NCBI RefSeq assembly: GCF_014898055.3
Contig: NW_023603184.1
Location: 27,630,808-27,694,807 of the forward strand
DNA: 64,000 nt
Direction: 5' to 3'
Source: Talpa occidentalis
Lineage: Eukaryota; Chordata; Mammalia; Eulipotyphla; Talpidae
Under the pieces are notes generated by a model. The model was not told the origin of the DNA. It saw only the letters and a list, made by a program, of their open reading frames with translations, and made no database searches. This document shows, piece after piece, positions 46,701-57,015 of the stretch. Both the position numbers and the translations under genes were made by a program. Numbering within the stretch: position 1 is the first letter of the stretch; each line of letters opens with the position of its first letter.

Positions 46701-46885
46701 TGTAATGAAGTTTCACTACTGTCAGGAACTGTTGCAAGTGCTTTATCTGTATTAACTGGGCCAATGCTTATAACAACTCACCCAGCTATAGGATAGATGC
46801 TGTTGGCGGTCCTATCCCAAAGATGAGGAAGCTGAGGCACAGAGAGGTTACACAACTTGCCCAAGGTCACACAGCTAATAACAAG
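46701..46885 (-). mobile_element. MIR SINE relic, well preserved
   Basis: Reverse-complement MIR: 'gtgctttatctgtattaact', 'ttataacaactcacccagct', 'gatgaggaagctgaggcaca', 'gaggttacacaacttgccca', 'aaggtcacacagctaataac'. Confidence 0.88.
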
Positions 46886-47307
46886 ACCAGTGAATCTGAC
46901 CCAAGCTGTCCAGCACCAAGTCTTCATTTTTAGCCACAAAGGACTCTACTCTGCATTTTCTAGTGATCCCTTTACCATACAAAGACAAATATATCATTGG
47001 ATCGATAACATTTTTAAGATGAATTCAGAAGTCAAGGAAAAGAAATCCTTTATCCAACTATGATTCTTAGAAGAGTGTTTAGAAAATGCAGTGGCTGTTT
47101 ATAAGCAGAAAAGATTTTGTAGGTCTGCATGGTGTCTAGACAGGGAGCCAAGGAGAAAGGATTTGTCCACATGTCTGCAGGGCTGCCCAGGGAAAGAGAG
47201 CCGACTTGAGACGACAGCTCCTGTGATTAGACAGAAATAGCCCAGCCATGGAGAAGAGCCAGCCAGCAAGGCAGCTGGGGCTGCAGGAAACAGCTTATAA
47301 AGCAGCA
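46886..47307. other. Single-copy spacer
   Basis: No gene recognised. The longest frame is 69 codons (47099-47308, -). Confidence 0.4.
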
Positions 47308-47490
47308 CTGCCCAAAACCAGGTCTTTGGAGTTCCTATACCACCACCACCTCGGGATTTGATTAAAAATGCAGATTAAACACCCTACCCTAGACCCAGGA
47401 ATCAGAATGTCTAGGGAAGAAAGAGGAAATGGGAGGGGATATGATGCACAAACCTGAATCTTTAGCTCCTGAGATGTTCTGATGACAGCG
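47308..47490 (-). mobile_element. MER5/MER20-like hAT relic
   Basis: 'cactgcccaaaaccaggtct', 'ttgattaaaaatgcagatta', 'acccaggaatcagaatgtct' and 'gatgttctgatgac' match the general layout of non-autonomous hAT elements such as MER5A/MER20. Diverged. Confidence 0.5.
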
Positions 47491-49545
47491 AAATTTGGAA
47501 ATCTCTGCCTTACAAGCTGCAGACTCTGCTTTAGTCTCTGTGAGCCCTGCATCCTGGGGAAACATCACTCGGCCACCACGATAAACCATGACAGTCCAGC
47601 TTCTGCCCCATGGCCAAAATCTAATGCTAACATGATGAACAAGCATGGTCACTGAGCATTTAGTACAAGACAGGGCACCAGGCCCTACTGAGCCTACTTC
47701 TGCTCACAGTCTATGCTCCAGCTGTGGTCAACTGTGGCTTGCTAATGGTGAAATCGGGGCCTAGGGAGTCTGGGAGACTAATTCAAGGCTACACAAAAAG
47801 CAAGCAGCAGAGATGGCACATTGACCACTCCGACTTGAGTCCAAGTTTCAATGCTGCTAGCAGCCAACCCCACCGCCACCATCCCCTGGGTCACAGTTGG
47901 GGTTGAGAAGGCAACGCTACACAGTGAGGCAAGTCCTATGACCTTTCCACAGCAACAGTAGGAGGGGAGCTGCCTTTCCAAATGCACATCCCTTTTACTT
48001 GATCCCTGGGGAGCCTGTGTCCCCACTTTGACACCCACCACTGTGCTGGGTGGACACCAACTTCATTAGGCCTGAACCTTCAGTGTGGGAGAGACTGGGT
48101 GGCACTAGCACCTCCAGGTAACAGCAACTGAGACTGACACCCTGTGAGACTCCGAATGGAGAGGAGTCAGCTGGCCTGAGGAGGAGCCCTCACTTTAGAG
48201 ATGTGTGTCTTAGGCAGGCTCCTCACCCTCCCAAAGAGAATAGCAAGGCCTCACTGGGTCTCTGGAGACCCCAGATGGAAAGCACCCAATCCTGCCACTC
48301 ACATCAAAAGCACACAGATCTCCCCTCTTTGCTCCCGCACTTGCTTTCTTTAATTTCTTGTACAGCGTCCCCATCTGGACAGCAATGACCTCAGGTCAGA
48401 GACTCTAATCAATGCTGCCCTGCACATCCTCCTCTCTCCCACTGTGGGAACTCTGGGGGCCCTGGGCACCCCTGTTCACTCAGTCCAGGATGGAAGCTTC
48501 CAAAAGCAGTCTTAACTGCCTTGATTTCTGCTAATTCCCTGGGTTCCAGGGCAGGGAGCATGGTTCAGCATGTGCTGAATGAGTAAACTCAGTCAGTCAA
48601 CAAACAGTTCCGGGTGGTGTCTGGAGCTGAGGACAAACCAATCAGAGCACGTGATTCTGTCCTCAGATCAGACATCTAAGGCTCCCTCTCAAAGTCTCAC
48701 GACTGACGGAAGGCCCCTTCCTGCCCCTCTGCGCCTCTTGCCCCAAAGAGTGGCCACATTCCTCTCCTGTTCCTTCCATTGCTTTTGTCTGGGGACAGAG
48801 AGACACTCTGACCACTCCCTCCTTCTGGAAGTTTCCATGTAAGCCTAGGGCAGGAGCCAAGCCCAAAGGCCTCTCCTGAGGAGTGAGCAGGTAGTTGTTC
48901 CTTATCCTGGCCACCCCTCCAAAGAACTGTCCTGATACATTTTTACCTTAAGCTCCTGCAGAAAACCACAGGCAAGGCAGATGGACACAGCCTGAGCTTA
49001 GCAGCAGCCTCAAGCCCTTCTCTCATAAGGCCCCAGGAAGACCCACTTTCCACAGTAAAAGTACTAACCAGCCCCAATGCTGGATGGCTGGGTACACAGA
49101 GGAAAGAAGCCACAAGGGAGGTTGCGGGGAGGTTCCAGGCCCCGCCAGCTCTTCCAATGAATTAATGGATCCATCTAAACTACTTAACTTTATTTAATGA
49201 TCATTAATGACTTTGCCCAAAGGCTGGAAGAAAAGCAATGTCTGGGTCTTAGAAAGAAAAACAAAACAAAACCTTAGCAGCAAAGTGTGGAAGGCGCTGC
49301 CAAAGATGATCGATCTGAAACAAAGAAGAAAGAATCTCTTAGACTCTAAAGGAAATCAAAGGCAGACCAGAATCTGCTTGACACAACTGTGATGTATGGC
49401 TTTGAGACACAGCACCTGGCAGAGGTGAAGGGCACCTGCTGTATCTCCAGTCTCAACCTGGGAGGGAAGGTAGAAGAGGGCAATGGGTTGGGGACCAGAA
49501 AGGCTGGGTGGCACTTGCAACTGGGCCCTCCCATGCTGAGCAAAC
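47491..49545. other. Long single-copy stretch
   Basis: About 2 kb without a supported gene. The longest frames are under 90 codons. At 49150-49210 is a homeodomain-like AT-rich string ('ttatttaatgatcattaatg'). Confidence 0.45.
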
Positions 49546-49615
49546 TTGAACAATGAACTTAGACTCTCTGGGTCTCAGTTTCCTTCTCTAAAAACTGATG
49601 GGGTTGGAGTACATC
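49546..49615 (+). mobile_element. MIR fragment
   Basis: 'tgggtctcagtttccttctc' followed by 'taaaaactgatggggttgga' is the forward MIR core only. Confidence 0.6.
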
Positions 49616-50050
49616 ATTCTAAACCTATTCTGCCATTCTGAAATCTGTTTCTCACCTCAAAGTAAGTATTTCAAGGACAGAGGTGGTCAGTTCCATCTCC
49701 TTAGCAGGTCATCTTCTCTAGGGCTTAAACAATGTCCTTGTAACCCTGGCAAAGGGCCCTGGAAGGTGCAGTGATAACTGTTCCTCTGCCTCGTTGCTAC
49801 AGAAACTTTTGACTCCTTCATCCCTCATGCGAGGACAATGACATGCCTAGAGCTCCGCTGGGTTTGGGTTTGCTTGGTCCACATATATAGCATGAGTGCT
49901 GAGGTGTTCCCAGAGCTGAGGTGCTGGCTGCTGACATGAGTCATTGCTGCTTCCCCTTTAATTACCAAGTTGTTAGAAAGCCTGGGATCATGGCAGTTCT
50001 GAGTGGCACTAAAGAGCTCCCACAAGTAGAGCATTCCTGGGCCTAGAAAA
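49616..50050. other. Single-copy spacer
   Basis: No gene recognised. Longest frame 69 codons. Confidence 0.4.
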
Positions 50051-50366
50051 CTGCCTCCCAGACATTTTTTTTTAAATTATTTATTTATTTTAACACCCTT
50101 TTTTTTAATATTTATTTATTTATTTATGCAAGCACTGGGTACAGTCAGAAGTGTGGGAGGGTGAGAGAATTCACCAGAGCCAGAGGGGGAACAGAGCAGG
50201 CAGAAGGACCGAAGTACACTGCTGAGGGGAGCAGCGGGCGGCAGGAGAGGTCTGCGCGCCATGTGGGACCCTCCTCCGGTGGCCAGGGAGCAGCCGGGAT
50301 CGAACCGGCGCCTCAGAGGCTGCGGGCAGCTTCACAACCCAGTGCTCAACCACCCCTGCCTCCCAG
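50051..50366 (-). mobile_element. tRNA-derived SINE, copy 5 (subfamily B), 5'-truncated
   Basis: Minus-strand copy with an 11-bp duplication ctgcctcccag (50051-50061 and 50356-50366). The tail is double, with two A-rich runs (T-rich on +) separated by 'aacaccc'. The end is 'caagcactgggtacagtcag', the body is 'gtacactgctgaggggagca', and the long linker ('ctcctccggtggccaggg') matches copy 2. The first about 20-25 bases of the tRNA-like head are missing, which is unusual for a SINE. Confidence 0.88.
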
Positions 50367-51189
50367 TCTTACCTCCTGTAAGCTTCCTCCTGGCTTGCTC
50401 TGCTGCTCAGAGTGATGCTTTCCAGCTTTCCCGCCACCTCCAGTGAGAGGTTCACCTCAAAAAAGGTGCCCTTGATGAGCACTGAAGATGCCACAGCAGT
50501 GCTGAGTGACTCTCTGATCAACAAACACATCAACACAGCAGAAACCTAGTCTGCATCAGAATCAGGCCTTCCAGAGCCCAAATGGGAGCTTGCCATTAGC
50601 AGAAAGGGCGATGACAGTGGTGCTACCTATGCAGACACTGAATCGTCAGAGGGGAAAGGGTTAGAAGATCCTCCCAGTCTACATTACCCCTGTAGAATGT
50701 ATCCGGTGTGCTAAAAGGTTTGTGCTGTGTTAAATTCTCTCCTCAACTGTGATAGTCACTTCAGAAAACAGAAACATGATTGCTTAGAGATGCTACCTTG
50801 CTCCTGCTGAAACAGAGACAAACAACAGGATTTCTTGCTTGCCTGCCCACATTCCAGGTCCAAACCCACAACATTTCCCACTGGCTATGATTAATGGGGT
50901 GACGCTATGGCTGCCCATGTTTCTCACCATCACATCCTGCACCTACAAGCTTTCATCCTCTCCAAACAGGGCAGCCTGCCACCACCTGAATCATTGCCTG
51001 CATCCCCATACATTCCTCAGACTCGGAATCAACCCAGTTCCTCCATCTCAATCACCACCGCCCCCCCCCATACTAATGAGCCCAAGTCTTCCTCAAGCTC
51101 CACCTCAATGAAACCATCATTGCACCAGCGCCCAGCTCAGATCCACACCCTTCCACTGTCTGCCGGCTGGGCTCCTCTCCAAGCTGAAG
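50367..51189. other. Single-copy stretch
   Basis: No gene recognised. A C-run at 51061-51069 and overlapping frames of 84-96 codons without known domains. Confidence 0.4.
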
Positions 51190-51515
51190 TGGAGTGATCT
51201 TTCTAAAACACAAACCTCACCACACCACTCCTACTTAAAATTCTTCCATGGCTCTCCAAGACTTGCAGGATCAAGTCTTAACCTGTTAACCTGACAGGCC
51301 CTTTCTGAACAGGCACCCACCTCACCCCACCACTGTGGGCACAGCTCTCCATCTGGCTCAAAAGCCCCCACTTCTCAAAGTCTTCTCTCACCTCTCTACC
51401 CTACCCAATACAGCAAGCCATGGCCACCTCTTGCTACCATAGCAACCTGGCTTCCTCCCCTTAGCACTTCCTCTTCCAAGATGTCTACATGTTTCTTAAT
51501 ATATCTGTCTCCCTC
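51190..51515 (+). mobile_element. L2 LINE relic
   Basis: 'tcttccatggctctccaaga', 'caggatcaagtcttaacctg', 'acctgacaggccctttctga' and 'gcttcctccccttagcactt' match the L2 ORF2 C-terminal region and 3' end. Confidence 0.65.
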
Positions 51516-51529
51516 CAGACCAAGAGCGT

Positions 51530-51640
51530 ATGACTGTCTTTGTAAGATTGTTGTGGGTATTAAATGTTACATAAAGTGCTTGAGAAGGTCTAGGACATGG
51601 TAAGTGCTTAGCCAATCCTACTTCTTATTATTGAGGAGAC
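51530..51640 (+). mobile_element. MIR 3' part
   Basis: 'taagattgttgtgggtatta', 'aatgttacataaagtgcttg', 'ggacatggtaagtgcttagc' is the forward MIR 3' half. Confidence 0.65.
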
Positions 51641-51974
51641 ACCAGCTTCCCAAGTCTTTGAGGGAACAGTGAACTCTACCCAAATGGCTACCGAGACCTG
51701 AATGTTTCTCCAGCCTCCATTTTAAGAAGTTGTTAATTCCAGTCTGTCACTGATCTGTGACAAATGTGTCTCCTCAGTTGCAGACCCCCCTGAAGAGCTC
51801 TGAGAGAGATCATAGCCTCACAATGGGAATCTCCTAACTGGGCCAACGCAGGCCCAGTCCTGTGTCCACTTCCCTTGCTGAATGAAATGATGGGAAGCGC
51901 AAAGGGCAGAGGCCAAGGAGGACTCTGTGCAGTCCCTGAGACAGGAGCTGGCCGTGCCTTTAATTTCAGGGCAA

Positions 51975-52365
51975 AGATGTCCCGTCTCTGCTACAGTCTT
52001 AGTCTGTTCTGGTATAAGAAATCACCAGACCGGGTAGCTTATAAACATTTATTTCTGGAAGTTGGGAAGTCCAAGATTAAGGTGTCACCATGGGGGTGCA
52101 CTGGTGAGGGCCTTCTTCCTTATTCAAGGCCCGACACCTACTGTGTGTCCTCACAAGGTGGAAGGGGACAGAGATGTCTCCAGGGCCTCTTTTCTCAAGG
52201 CACTTTGTTCCATTCATAAGGGTCCCACCCCTGACCTAATCACCTTTCCAAAGTCTCTACCTCTTAACAGCACCACCTAGAGGGTAGGGAGAGAGTTGGG
52301 ATTTCAACATATGAATTTGTGTGCATGTGGCAGGGAGGGGAACACAACACTCAGACCATAGGAGC
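51975..52365 (-). mobile_element. MaLR-type LTR (MST/THE1/MLT1-like) relic
   Basis: The + strand shows the reverse-complement order of these LTRs: 'cttagtctgttctggtataa', 'ccgggtagcttataaacatt', 'tcctcacaaggtggaagggg', 'cattcataagggtcccaccc', 'tgacctaatcacctttccaa', 'tttcaacatatgaatttgtg'. Solitary and diverged. It is a fossil of an ERVL-related element with no open reading frame. Confidence 0.75.
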
Positions 52366-53195
52366 TACCCCATCCTGGTTGTCCTCACCCCCACCGAAGG
52401 CCTGGCCCTACACAGGGTGGTCACACACAAGAGCCTTTCCCCTGTGAGGGAGTCAAGTGTGGGCCAGTCTGGGTCCAGAGACACAGGGAAGGAGACAGGG
52501 TGGCATGGGGTGGGAGGAGGGCCTGGCTCAGCATCCAGCAGAGGGGTCCAAGCCTTAGTGCCCCCACCAGCAGCCCAAGGCCCAGGCTTGCTCATCTGCA
52601 AAGTGAGGGCCTGGTTAGGTTAGCGAGGCCCACATCCCGTGGCTCGGGGTTGCGACGTGACCTGACTCGAGTGTGCCACAGCAGGCGAGGACGGGGCATT
52701 GTTCCCGTTTCCTTCCTGGGCTGGACTCTGGGCTCTGATGGCTTCTGGGGACCCCTGTTCTTCCTCAGATGGGAAAAGCCTTTTCTAAATCACTTCTCCT
52801 CTCCCCAGGCCCAAGGCCTGGAACAATGAAAAACAGCCCAGTCATCTGCCATGATTTTCTACAAACTAAATAAAAATTGATGGTTTGGGTCCTGGAATGG
52901 TTAGCACGATCCTTCCTCATCAGCCCTGAAGGGCTATGGAACCCACCCCAAAGGCAAGAGGGAGATGGCAAATGGGACCAACCAGGACACCAAGACCCCC
53001 AAAAATATGGGAGGCCTGGTCCCCTTTGATCAGAAAGGTCTGAATTAGGCCCAGTTTTCAATGGCCAGCCCCAGCAAAACCAACCAATAATAGCTGAGAG
53101 GACCCAAGCAGTCTATTCAGGGAGGGGATGAATGTGGCCAATGCGTGAGCAATGCTTAGGACTGCTATTTTATTTTCAGAGATATACCTTCCCTA
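52366..53195. other. Single-copy, GC-rich stretch
   Basis: Higher GC with a few CpGs near 52620-52700, but no CpG island. Frames of 98-109 codons on both strands overlap and match no family. Confidence 0.45.
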
Positions 53196-53290
53196 CTATT
53201 AATAATGAAACATTTAAATAGCTACTAAAGTCTTGCTCTGTGCCAGGCAAGACACTAAGTGCTTTGGCTGCATTAAATCATTTAACCACT
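53196..53290 (-). mobile_element. MIR part
   Basis: 'agtcttgctctgtgccaggc', 'aagacactaagtgctttggc' and 'tgcattaaatcatttaac' match the reverse-complement MIR end. Confidence 0.6.
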
Positions 53291-53435
53291 TGTTTATTCA
53301 ACCAAAAGCTTTGTGAGTGCTCAGCATGTGTCAGAAGCTGTGCTGGGCACTGAGCTACAGTGTGGACCGAAACAGCCCTGGTTCCTGCATTCAGGGAGCA
53401 AATAGTCTAGGGATACGGGTGTGCAACCCAGCAGA
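53291..53435 (-). mobile_element. L2 3'-end relic
   Basis: 'tttattcaaccaaaagcttt', 'gagtgctcagcatgtgtcag', 'gctgtgctgggcactgagct' and 'tgcattcagggagcaaatag' are the antisense L2 terminus. It sits between two MIR parts, so it may have inserted into a MIR. Confidence 0.75.
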
Positions 53436-53574
53436 TGCACAGCTGAGGCATACAGCCAGGGTAAACTGCCTGGCATGTTAACTCTGGGCTACATTCCCAA
53501 TCAGAAAACTTCATTGTTCTCAAAGACCTCATCCCTACTTCATACTGTGTGAAATACCAGTCTGGTGCTATGGG

Positions 53575-53665
53575 AGAAGTCAATTACTATGTTCATGTTA
53601 CAGATGACAAAAATGAGGTTCAGAGAGGCTAAGTAACCTGTACTGTATCACACAGTTTACAAGGA
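53575..53665 (-). mobile_element. MIR part
   Basis: 'ttcatgttacagatgacaaa', 'aatgaggttcagagaggcta', 'agtaacctgtactgtatcac'. Confidence 0.7.
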
Positions 53666-53770
53666 GCCATGTCTGGATAAGAACTTTGTTCTAATTTTAG
53701 AGCCACTCCTTTGCCTTCCCAAACTTTATCCAAATGATTATAATTATATTTATAATTATCAGACTCCGAA

Positions 53771-53830
53771 TCATTTCATTGTTGTGTCATTTCATTGTTG
53801 TGTCATTGAATCATTTCATTGTTGTGTCAT
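53771..53830. repeat. Minisatellite, tcatttcattgttgtg x3
   Basis: Three copies of the 16-bp unit (53771-53786, 53787-53802, 53811-53826), with 'tcattgaa' between the second and third and a partial fourth. Recent tandem amplification. Confidence 0.92.
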
Positions 53831-53839
53831 CTTTAAGAC

Positions 53840-53985
53840 TACCTAACCACAAGGTAGATAGGATTACCATCATCCCCATTTTTCAGATGATAAAAATGAG
53901 GCTCAAAAGGTTAATGCCACTTGCTTAAGGTCACATTACTAGCAGGCCCAAGCCAAGATTCAAAGTCAGGTCTGTCCCAGTGGCA
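53840..53985 (-). mobile_element. MIR SINE relic
   Basis: Reverse-complement MIR: 'aaggtagataggattaccat', 'tttttcagatgataaaaatg', 'aggctcaaaaggttaatgcc', 'taaggtcacattactagcag'. Confidence 0.78.
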
Positions 53986-54899
53986 GTAGGCTGCTTCCAA
54001 ATGCCACGCTACTTCTGAAAACTCTTTTATAAAGGTAAAGAGCAATAAGATGGAAAGGCAACAACTAAAACAGGCATAAACAGGCATTTCAACCTGCATG
54101 AACTTGTGCAGTCATGTGGATATATGCTTATCAGTATGTATGTGGCATGTGGCAGGCTACATTCAGGTATTCATATCCCATAGGGTAGCCATGCCATATT
54201 CATTGAAATTCCAGCTCTTCAGGAACACCCCTCCAAAAAAATCACCTTGCAGCTGGTGCTTCTCCAACCCTCTACCCAGCAACCAGCAGTTACCACAGGA
54301 TTAAACAGCCTCTGGTGAAGTGTTTTCTAATCAAGAGAGGTTTTAGCAGCTAGAGTGCATGTGGAAAGGTCAGTTCCCCAGTCAAGAGATGGGCCAGGCA
54401 GGCGAAGAGGCAGAAGACTGGGGAGGAGTTGCCTGGGGGATGGCATTTGAATTATGCATCTCTCTAAGCTGCCTGCAGAGATGGGGCTCCCAAGGGAAAG
54501 CCCTGGTCCCAGGGTACTGGGTCCGTTTGCATTTGCATGGCAAATCTCTCTACACAAAACTCCTAGCCTGAAAGGAAGGAGGGATGCACATCACAGCAGC
54601 CAGGCAAGCACAGAGCTAACCTCCTGGAGCTGCGAAACCCTGGGGAAGGACTTTTCCTCAGTCTCTCTGCCAGGCTGCTGGCATAAATGCCCTTCTTAGG
54701 CAACTTTGACTCATACTGAGCCCAACATCCCTGAGAAAGCTTAATAGCCCAAAGGTAGCCTATTGTTCAGCTACTCCTAGACCACAACATACTTGGAAGA
54801 TGGGTTGCACAAGGAGGAGGCCCAGCCACACCCATCTGCTTGGTGAGCTCCAGCTCCTCCAGGGCCCTGTCAACTGGCTGGGACCAGCTCCTGCTGCTT
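53986..54899. other. Single-copy stretch
   Basis: No gene recognised. Frames of up to 81 codons (54454-54699, +) resemble nothing known. Confidence 0.45.
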
Positions 54900-55410
54900 C
54901 TGCCTCTTGATTCTCTTTTTATTCTCTCCCAGATTTATTCCAACTGACAGAGTCTCTCTTTGACCAGATTTTAATCAGGATCCTCAGGATCATCTCTTTC
55001 ACTTTGCCTCCATTGGGGCTTCCACATTCATCTCAGCATTGTCCAATTTCAGTAAGAATCCTGTTAAATCAGTTTATCCAGGTCTTCCCCACACCCCCAC
55101 CCCTGCCTTGATGACTGATCAGTTTCCTCATTGCCCACCACCCCGCAGGTGATGTCTGAAAACCCTGCTGAGGTGTTCAAGCAAGAATCCTGTCAGATGG
55201 GCTTAGCCAGAATCCCTTTACCCTGATATTTCCAGCAATTTTCCATGTACTAACCCCACCCTGCAACTTGGCTATAAACGTCCACTTGTCTTATATTCAG
55301 AATTAAGTCCAGTTTCACACTGAGGGCTCTTTCATCATACTGCAATGGATCTAAATAAAATCTTCTTTGACCATTTCAAAAACTGCCCATCTCTGGTTTT
55401 CTTGCCATAA
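54900..55410 (+). mobile_element. Solitary ERV1-like LTR relic
   Basis: The block has the order expected of a gammaretrovirus-like LTR: a long U3-like part, a TATA-like 'gctataaa' at 55271-55278, an 'aattaagtccagtttcacac' segment, and a poly(A) signal 'aataaa' near 55354-55360, followed by 'atctctggttttcttgcc'. No gag, pol or env is attached, so only a solo LTR remains. Boundaries are approximate and the family is unnamed. Confidence 0.5.
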
Positions 55411-55529
55411 CCACACCCACTGCCCTAGTGCCTGCAGCTTCATCTCTTGCCTGTACTCCTGATGAGGAACTCCTGGCTCATAATCTCTTTTCTATAGTTG
55501 TCCAACACAAATAAAATTTAGCCATTGCA

Positions 55530-55790
55530 ATGCTTTAAAAAGCCCACTGGATAAACCCAAGATCTTGATTGGCATTCAAGACCCTTCACGATCTAAGACC
55601 AGCCAACCTGCCTGACGTCCCTAAATACTCTGCCCAAAGTCCCTAAATACTCTGACCTCTAGCACAACACATCTGTCCCAAACAGGCCATGGCATCAACT
55701 GAAGTAGATGTCCTGAATGTCAATGACTTCTTCCCATGCCTCCATCATGAATTCCTGGAGGGCCTGACACACAGAAAAGTCTTAGAGAAA
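55530..55790 (+). mobile_element. L2 LINE relic
   Basis: 'attggcattcaagacccttc', 'acgatctaagaccagccaac' and, at the end, 'ggagggcctgacacacagaa' are in L2 order. It contains a 16-bp direct duplication (gtccctaaatactctg at 55617 and 55639). The L2 tail runs into the (TGGA)n array. Confidence 0.65.
55617..55654. repeat. Direct repeat, gtccctaaatactctg x2
   Basis: Two identical 16-bp copies (55617-55632 and 55639-55654) spaced by six bases. Confidence 0.88.
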
Positions 55791-55801
55791 TCTTAGGTTA
55801 A

Positions 55802-55858
55802 ATGGATGGATGGATGGATGGATGGATGGATGGATGGATGGATGGATGGATGGATGGA
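55802..55858. repeat. (TGGA)n microsatellite
   Basis: About 57 bp, some 14 uninterrupted tetranucleotide units. It probably expanded from the (TGAA)/(TGGA)-prone end of the L2 relic just upstream. Likely polymorphic in length. Confidence 0.95.
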
Positions 55859-55984
55859 GAGTCTTTTTTAATTCTTGTCATTTTCATCTGCTGTCTCTCC
55901 AGGAAGCAAACAGCCTGACTAGACATTTTCAAAGACAAAGGTAATTTGGTCTCAACTTTTAAACACATTAATTGCAAAGATAAG

Positions 55985-56120
55985 CATTAATAGCAAAGAT
56001 AAGCATAAGATAAGCAATAATGGTGACATTATTGAGTTCCTTTGAGAATTAAATGAGAAAATATATAGGAAGGAAGTTTTCAGTCATGTACCCAACACAC
56101 AGTAGGTGCATGATATAAGT
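55985..56120 (+). mobile_element. MIR 3' part
   Basis: 'gagttcctttgagaattaaa', 'tgagaaaatatataggaagg' and 'acccaacacacagtaggtgc' follow the forward MIR/L2 3' end order. A 'gataagca' word repeats at 55978-56020. Confidence 0.5.
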
Positions 56121-56754
56121 CACTGCTTCAGAAACAAGTTCTTAATGTGTTAGCCACTTTGCCTTATAATGGGTATAACCCAGGTCTTCCTAGTCCTGGG
56201 TGAAATGGATCTTTCCTGAAGGCAGGGGTAGGGTGGGAGAGGGATAGCCAGAGGAGCTCCTGACCTGCTTTGTGCAATTTCAGGCCTTGGGAAGGCCCCA
56301 GAAAGTGAGTGGTATAAAAAAGCACTCCTAGACAGCTGCAGATAATGAGGCCTGGGGGACAGGGTGCTCAGGGTGGCTCTCCTCAGCTGGGGCTGCTCAG
56401 CCTGGAGCCCCAGAGCTCTTACCAGCCTGCAGCAGTGCCCGTGGCTCAGGCCCCTGCAAAGCTTCCAGGGATGCCTCCCGCTCTACCAACAAAGGAAGGC
56501 AATCCCTGTCATTCTAGGTTGCTGGGAAGTTCCTCTCCACTACTCATCTGGAAAAGCAGAGAGTGAAGACAAAGCAGCTACATAACACAAAGGCCTGCTT
56601 CTCCAAGCCAGCCCTCCTGTCCCTGCTGCTATGATTCTGAGGGGCCCCACAGGTGTCCCAGCAGCCATACAGTCCCCTCTAGTCCACCCTCCACACTGTG
56701 GGCAGGGGGCAATAGCAACATAGATCTGATTCTCTCTTTCCCAGACTACAATCC
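56121..56754. other. Single-copy stretch
   Basis: No gene recognised. Two overlapping 73-codon frames (56345-56585, +). Confidence 0.4.
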
Positions 56755-57015
56755 ATTCAGTGGAGGCTCCCTAGTGTGCTCCTAAGAAAGTTCAAATTCC
56801 TTGGTATGGAGTTCAAAGCCCTTTACAGCCCTTCCAGGTGCTCATCCTGCCCCTCCTGCCCTGTCTGCCACTCCTGGGTTCAGCCATGATCCTTCACATT
56901 GCAGGCATTCGTGTGTGCTCTTCCTCCTGCCCGGCACACCCAGATTCACTCAGGGAGATGACCCAGCCAGGCCTCTGGGCCTTTATCCCTGATTCTGAGT
57001 TCCACCCTCTGTGGA
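56755..57015 (+). mobile_element. L2 LINE relic
   Basis: 'ttcaaattccttggtatgga', 'gttcaaagccctttacagcc', 'gcattcgtgtgtgctcttcc', 'tcctgcccggcacacccaga' match the L2 ORF2 C-terminal region. Confidence 0.7.

Noticed and set aside
52620..52700. Possible CpG island or promoter
   Set aside because: Only a handful of CpGs over less than 100 bp; no core-promoter elements or adjacent exon.
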